Positions 13,183-16,927 of a DNA stretch of 16,927 nucleotides are shown here, piece by piece. The stretch comes from Methanobrevibacter sp. (lineage in GTDB: Archaea; Methanobacteriota; Methanobacteria; Methanobacteriales; Methanobacteriaceae). Within the stretch, counting starts at the first letter, position 1; every line of letters starts with the position of its first letter. Where the stretch lies: NCBI GenBank assembly GCA_030539985.1, contig JAUNXD010000013.1, forward strand, positions 1-16,927, written 5' to 3'. The notes beneath the pieces were generated by a model that searched no databases, had not been told where the DNA came from, and was given only the letters and a program-made list of their open reading frames with translations. The position numbers were made by a program, and so were the translations under genes.

Positions 13183-13746
13183 CTAGATTTCCGTAAAATG
13201 GCTTACCGGAAACATTTCCTTAATCCACATAAGTATCTCATCATCATGTATGATGACATAGTCACGTGCAAGAAAATCCTCATCTGTCTTGAACAGTTCT
13301 GTGAGTTTTGCGTTTGCTTTTTCAATGTATATGTCGTTTACTTCTCTTCTGGATTCGATTTTATAGTTTTTCAATATTCTTCCAATCGGTATGTCTGCCC
13401 TGAGCAAATCTGAACAAATATCCGCACTGCATCTCGCCAGAGGAACGTGTGACACTGCATAAATTAAGGGTTTTGTATTCTTATGCATAAGAACTTCCCT
13501 GAAATTGATTTCATCACCTGCTTTGACATTCACCAATTTTTCGTGCTTTTCTTCTGCAATGCCGAAATGCTGGTCGAGGGTAAACAGGCTGATTTTACCG
13601 TATAATACATCTAAAATCGCTGTGATTGACCCGTCGGTTGTCAAAAGAATTTTCTGTGTGTTTGAGAATTGTCTTCCGTAATCCTTTTCAAGGTCATCTA
13701 TTTTTTCAATCAGTCTTTTATTCGCTTCATTTTTATTCGATGCCAT
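13183..13746 (-). CDS. Chorismate lyase family protein (DUF98), copy 2
   Basis: This 187-residue paralogue of copy 1 has the same motif order: SNTQKILLTTDGSITAILDVLYG, AGDEINFREVLM, VPLARC, ADIPIGRILKNYKIESRREV, and DYVIIHDDEILMWIKEMFP. The two are similar along their whole length, so the duplication is clear, but differ in the segment around RGKPMIYALSLIALDRCNKAAHD, which lines the likely active site. The frame is open upstream into hacA; ATG 13746 is chosen because GTGAT sits 3 nt before it, in the pattern of neighbouring genes. It begins 7 nt after the hacA stop. Which copy supplies 4-hydroxybenzoate for methanopterin cannot be decided from sequence. Confidence 0.85.
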   Translation of the reverse strand: MASNKNEANKRLIEKIDDLEKDYGRQFSNTQKILLTTDGSITAILDVLYGKISLFTLDQHFGIAEEKHEKLVNVKAGDEINFREVLMHKNTKPLIYAVSHVPLARCSADICSDLLRADIPIGRILKNYKIESRREVNDIYIEKANAKLTELFKTDEDFLARDYVIIHDDEILMWIKEMFPVSHFTEI

Positions 13747-13753
13747 TATATCA

Positions 13754-15007
13754 CTATAAATCTTTTGGATTTGCAATAACTCCTGTGACTGCTGAGGCAG
13801 CAACCACCTTTGAATTTGATAAGTATACTTCTGATTTAGGATCTCCCATTCTTCCCTTGAAGTTCCTGTTGGTTGTGGAAATGCAGGATTCCCCTTCACT
13901 CAGCACTCCCATATGTCCTCCAAGACAAGGTCCGCAGCCGGGATTGCAGATGATTGCTCCTGAGTCAATGAAGGTGTTGATGTAGCCAAGTTCGATGGCC
14001 TGCCTGTATATTTCCCTTGAGGCCGGAAGAATCAGAAGCCTTACGCTGTCATCTATTTTGTTACCTTCAAGTATTTCTGCCGCATCCCTTAAATCTGACA
14101 GCCTTCCGTTTGTGCATGAGCCGATAAGGCACTGGTCGATTGAAGTTCCTTCAACTTCTGAAATGCCTTTCACGTTGTCAACGTCATTTGGACAGGCGAT
14201 TTGAGGCTCCAAGTCTGTAATGTCAAAGTCAAGCTCTTTTTCGTAATCTGCGTCTTTGTCTGATTTTACGATGTCAAGTTGGGATTCGGTCTTGTTTGTT
14301 TTTTGGCATATGTAGTCTATGACCTCTTTATTCGGTTCCATTATCCCGTTTTTGGCACCCATCTCAATTGCCATGTTGCACATTGTGGCTCTTCCTTCAA
14401 CTCCCATATTTTCGATTGTTTCGCCGCAGAATTCGGCGGTCTTATAGGTTGCGCCGGCTATTCCGATGCTTCCGATTATGTTGAGGATGATGTCTTTAGG
14501 TGCGATATAAGGGTTCAAATCACCGGTAACGTTCATCCGTATCGCTTCCGGAACCATGAACCAGGTCTTTCCTGTCGCCCAAACCATCGCAAGGTCTGTT
14601 GCACCCATACCTGTTGAAAACGCTCCGAATGCACCGTATGTGCATGTATGCGAATCGGCACCGACAATTACCATTCCAGGTTCCGCAAGACCCATTTCAG
14701 GAACTACCTGATGGCAGATTCCTTCGCCGTGAATGTAGTTTTTTGTGATATTCTGCTTTTTGATGAACTCACGGCAAACCTTCTGAAACTCTGCAGAGCC
14801 GATTGTATTGGCCGGAACGTTATGGTCGAATATTATTGCGATTTTATCTGGGTCCCAGACCTTATCGGTAATCTTTTCGAAAGTCTTGATTGCAGGTGGG
14901 CTTGTTCCGTCATGGGACATTGCAAGGTCAACCGGAATTTCAATGATTTCACCGGGTGTAACTTCATGGCCTGCCTTTTTGGAGAGAATCTTTTCAGTAA
15001 TGTTCAT
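13754..15007 (-). CDS. hacA: Homoaconitase / isopropylmalate dehydratase large subunit
   Basis: This 417-residue aconitase-superfamily subunit has the three 4Fe-4S cluster cysteines in their usual places: GADSHTCTYGAFG, LIGSCTNGRLSDLRDA and NPGCGPCLGGHMG. The archaeal LeuC and HacA proteins are close paralogues. I call it HacA, of the coenzyme B pathway, because it sits 9 nt after aksA; a role in leucine synthesis (LeuC) remains possible, and some archaeal enzymes do both. HacA with a small subunit isomerises homocitrate and longer homologues on the way to 2-oxosuberate and 7-mercaptoheptanoate. The small subunit is not in the window. Two ATGs are near: 15013 and 15007. AGGT is 7 nt before 15007 but only 1 nt before 15013, so I choose 15007. 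Confidence 0.85.
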   Translation of the reverse strand: MNITEKILSKKAGHEVTPGEIIEIPVDLAMSHDGTSPPAIKTFEKITDKVWDPDKIAIIFDHNVPANTIGSAEFQKVCREFIKKQNITKNYIHGEGICHQVVPEMGLAEPGMVIVGADSHTCTYGAFGAFSTGMGATDLAMVWATGKTWFMVPEAIRMNVTGDLNPYIAPKDIILNIIGSIGIAGATYKTAEFCGETIENMGVEGRATMCNMAIEMGAKNGIMEPNKEVIDYICQKTNKTESQLDIVKSDKDADYEKELDFDITDLEPQIACPNDVDNVKGISEVEGTSIDQCLIGSCTNGRLSDLRDAAEILEGNKIDDSVRLLILPASREIYRQAIELGYINTFIDSGAIICNPGCGPCLGGHMGVLSEGESCISTTNRNFKGRMGDPKSEVYLSNSKVVAASAVTGVIANPKDL

Positions 15008-15016
15008 AATCATAAC

Positions 15017-16180
15017 CTATTTCTTGGTATTTTTCACGATTTCCTTAAACACTTTATCGTTGATGTATTTTCCTTCTTCCCTTTGCTTTTTGACTTGTCT
15101 TACGATTTCAATAAGTTCATCATCGCTCACGTCAAGTTCGCATTCGTTGAGCTTTGCCCTAACTGCCCTGCATCCTGAATGCTTTCCTAAAACTAGCTGG
15201 CGTTTCTGACCCACAAGTTCGGGAAGATACGGTTCATAGCATAAAGGCTCTTCAATCACGGCATCAACGTGAATTCCTGATTCGTGTCTGAAGACGTTGT
15301 TTCCGACAACAGGCTTGTTGTATGGGATAGGAAGTCCGCTTGCCCTTGATACGAGATTGGACAATTCCTTGATGTATTTTGTTTTGAATCCGTAGTCCTT
15401 GCCGTAGAGGATTTTCATTGCCATGATAAGCTCTTCAAGTGAGGCATTACCTGCCCTCTCCCCGATACCGTTGACAGTGGTTGAAACAGCCTTTGCACCG
15501 GCAAGAACTCCAACAATTGAGTTTATGACTGCCAAGCCGAAGTCATTGTGGAGGTGAACGGCAATGTCAAGTTTCAAATCCTTTACGAGTTCACGGACAA
15601 GATAGTCGATTCCCTGAGGGGTAATTGCACCTGTGGTGTCTGCTATATGAACCCTGTCGGCTCCGCATTCCTCGGCCTTTGAGTATATGCGCTTTAAAAA
15701 TTCAATGTCTGTTCTTGTTGCGTCTTCGGCTGAAAATGCAACGAAAAGGCCATGGTCCTTTGCATAATCCACTGCGGTTTCACACAGGTTGATTGCATCC
15801 TGCCTTGTGATGTGCATCTTGTGGTCAAGATGGATGTCTGATGTTCCCACAAAGGTGATTACACCGTCCACATCACAGTCAAGAGCCGCATCGATGTCTT
15901 CAGGTTTTGTTCTTGTCAGACCAAGGATTGTAGCGTCAAGGCCTTCATTGGCTATTGCCTTGACTGATTCCCTTTCCTTTTCAGACACTATCGGAAAACC
16001 GGCTTCAATCTGATGAATCTTGAACTGATCAAGCTTTCTTGCGATTTCAAGCTTTTCATCAAAACTGAAACAGACGCCAGGGGTCTGTTCGCCGTCCCTT
16101 AGGGTTGTGTCGTAAATAGTAATGTCTTCTGGGAATGTCAGTTCACATTCCTTGTTATAATGACTAATAAAATATTGCAA
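15017..16180 (-). CDS. aksA: Homocitrate synthase of coenzyme B biosynthesis (AksA)
   Basis: AksA condenses 2-oxoglutarate, 2-oxoadipate and 2-oxopimelate with acetyl-CoA in the chain elongation leading to coenzyme B. The product is a DRE-TIM metallolyase: IYDTTLRDGEQTPGVCF at the N-terminus, EAGFP, FSAEDATRT, VHIADTTG, AVHLHNDFG (metal His pair) and NGIGERAGNASLEELIMA, then FRHESGIHVDAVIE and LGKHSGCRA in the linker. It ends there, without the 100-residue regulatory domain of LeuA or CimA, as AksA proteins do. The longest frame opens at ATG 16225, overlapping the previous gene by 8 nt and lacking a ribosome-binding site. TTG 16180 has AAGTGAT 3 nt before it and gives 387 residues with an N-terminus like that of the Methanocaldococcus enzyme. 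I use it, with moderate certainty. Confidence 0.9.
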   Translation of the reverse strand: MQYFISHYNKECELTFPEDITIYDTTLRDGEQTPGVCFSFDEKLEIARKLDQFKIHQIEAGFPIVSEKERESVKAIANEGLDATILGLTRTKPEDIDAALDCDVDGVITFVGTSDIHLDHKMHITRQDAINLCETAVDYAKDHGLFVAFSAEDATRTDIEFLKRIYSKAEECGADRVHIADTTGAITPQGIDYLVRELVKDLKLDIAVHLHNDFGLAVINSIVGVLAGAKAVSTTVNGIGERAGNASLEELIMAMKILYGKDYGFKTKYIKELSNLVSRASGLPIPYNKPVVGNNVFRHESGIHVDAVIEEPLCYEPYLPELVGQKRQLVLGKHSGCRAVRAKLNECELDVSDDELIEIVRQVKKQREEGKYINDKVFKEIVKNTKK

Positions 16181-16217
16181 TATATCACTTCTTAAATTTG
16201 ATATATAATATTTGTTG

Positions 16218-16754
16218 CTATTCATTATTTAAATTTTCTAAAAGTTCCATGTATGATGTTCTCTCAAATCCATCTGTAATGCCCAGTTTCCCGAAAAGTT
16301 CAAAGATTTTATCCTGCGCTTCGCTGTAGTCTTTACCATTTTCAAGTGCAATTTCTATTTCCATGTATGGCGGAAGGCCCTCAACGTCGTCCAGGCTTAT
16401 TTCGAAGTTTTCATACCGGTAGTATTGACGGTTTTTTCTCACTGTCCTTGCCGGATTGAAACCTATTTCTGCAAATATGTCGCTTGCCTTTTCGGCGCTT
16501 TCGATTGTCATCTCAACTTCCTTTCTGGTTTTGGCGTCCCTGTTGAGTTTCGGACCCTTGTAGGTTATGAAGGTGTTGTTGTTGGTTGTACGGATTCTTA
16601 GGGCCTCATCGGTTTTTGCAAAATCAACTATTGGGCTTTGAAAGTAGATGTCTTCCTGAAATTCTGTTTTCGCTTTAACTGCGCCTATCGCTTCTAGTTT
16701 CTTTTCAATTTCATTAAAGCTATCGATTCTAGCTTTCACTTCAACTTCGATCAT
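16218..16754 (-). CDS. CYTH domain protein (class IV adenylate cyclase / triphosphate hydrolase type)
   Basis: This is a 178-residue single-domain CYTH protein. The N-terminus MIEVEVKAR has the family's ExExK signature (Glu3, Glu5, Lys7). Later charged strand motifs follow the triphosphate tunnel: LRIRTTNN, ITYKGPK, RKEVEMTI, TVRKNRQYYRYENFEISLDDVEGLPPYMEIEI. Archaeal members are often labelled adenylate cyclase CyaB, but most characterised relatives hydrolyse inorganic triphosphate or thiamine triphosphate, so I do not claim cAMP synthesis. No membrane segment is seen. The ribosome-binding site is weak. A TATA-like TATATATAAC (16797-16788) inside the end of the upstream gene could start the long unit that runs through aksA, hacA, the lyase genes and fen. 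Confidence 0.85.
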   Translation of the reverse strand: MIEVEVKARIDSFNEIEKKLEAIGAVKAKTEFQEDIYFQSPIVDFAKTDEALRIRTTNNNTFITYKGPKLNRDAKTRKEVEMTIESAEKASDIFAEIGFNPARTVRKNRQYYRYENFEISLDDVEGLPPYMEIEIALENGKDYSEAQDKIFELFGKLGITDGFERTSYMELLENLNNE

Positions 16755-16779
16755 AGTATCATGAATAATTTTGTTGGAG

Positions 16780-16927
16780 TTAATTGTTATATATATCTAA
16801 ATCATTGAAATTGTAAATGAGATATGTTAACTTTTTTTTATATAACTCATCAGCGAAGAATGTTAAGTCATTATCATTGGAGATTATCGGATATTCTTTG
16901 TCTTTTGAAAATGCCATTAAACCTAAA
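16780..16927 (-). CDS. C-terminal end of a PIN-domain-like protein (5' part outside window)
   Basis: Forty-eight codons are open to the window edge, ending LGLMAFSKDKEYPIISNDND and then LTFFADELYKKK before an A/T-rich tail. The segment ISNDNDLTFFADEL resembles the last acidic motif and helix of PIN-domain ribonucleases (VapC-like), where an Asp helps bind Mg. The rest of the catalytic residues would lie beyond the window. The stop codon is 25 nt before the CYTH gene start on the same strand. The frame assignment is firm; the family call is tentative. Confidence 0.5.
   Translation of the reverse strand, partial: LGLMAFSKDKEYPIISNDNDLTFFADELYKKKLTYLIYNFNDLDIYNN

Noticed and set aside
13626..15209. 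Long open frames on the plus strand opposite hacA and aksA
   Set aside because: They are antisense shadows of strongly conserved enzymes, with no ribosome-binding site and no recognisable product.
1..16927. CRISPR array, insertion sequence, integrase or prophage att site
   Set aside because: No regularly spaced direct repeats, transposase, integrase or tRNA 3'-end duplication was found; the repeat near the tRNA is inverted, not direct.

Overview
The window reads as an AT-rich methanogenic archaeon of the order Methanobacteriales, most likely Methanobrevibacter or a close relative. The evidence is the gene content: formylmethanofuran dehydrogenase subunits, NrpR, coenzyme B and chorismate-lyase genes, archaeal FEN-1 and an intron-bearing tRNA-Met. 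Ribosome-binding sites are of the AGGTGAT type, often only 3 nt from the start codon. Genus is an inference; no species call is possible from the sequence alone.

Positions 1-2580 (+) hold the 3' part of fwdA, then fwdC, ending in a hairpin plus T-tracts, then a small DUF2097-type protein. A second DUF2097-type paralogue (2679-2969, +) has its own promoter, with a palindrome lying over the TATA box. It abuts nrpR tail to tail with no spacer.

Positions 2970-6120 (-) form a nitrogen-control unit. glnA is followed by nrpR, the methanogen nitrogen repressor. A perfect GGAA-N6-TTCC site, the NrpR operator known from Methanococcus, sits between the glnA TATA box and its start codon. NrpR therefore probably controls glnA and, through the shared transcript, itself.

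Positions 6291-9162 (-) hold a ferredoxin-tailed aldo/keto reductase, an intron-containing elongator tRNA-Met(CAU), a 72-residue basic CxxC protein of unknown function, and a 365-residue protein whose N-terminus looks like a proteasome/HslV-type Ntn hydrolase (Thr2, Asp18, Lys33). The last two may be a two-gene unit. ahcY (+) diverges from it across a region with a large interrupted inverted repeat, and a DUF2119-type metallohydrolase candidate follows ahcY.

Positions 11242-11485 are a gene-free interval between convergent genes. It holds two hairpins with unrelated stems but the same loop core, TGTGGTGGT: a candidate undescribed RNA or DNA element.

Positions 11486-16927 (-) look like one long transcription unit: end of a PIN-like protein, CYTH-domain phosphatase, aksA and hacA (coenzyme B chain elongation), two chorismate-lyase-family paralogues with a decayed third copy between them (probably 4-hydroxybenzoate for methanopterin), and fen (FEN-1). 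Several starts were moved downstream of the longest open frame because the ribosome-binding site demands it (fwdC, both DUF2097 genes, glnA, the basic protein, the Ntn protein, DUF2119, the second lyase, hacA, aksA).
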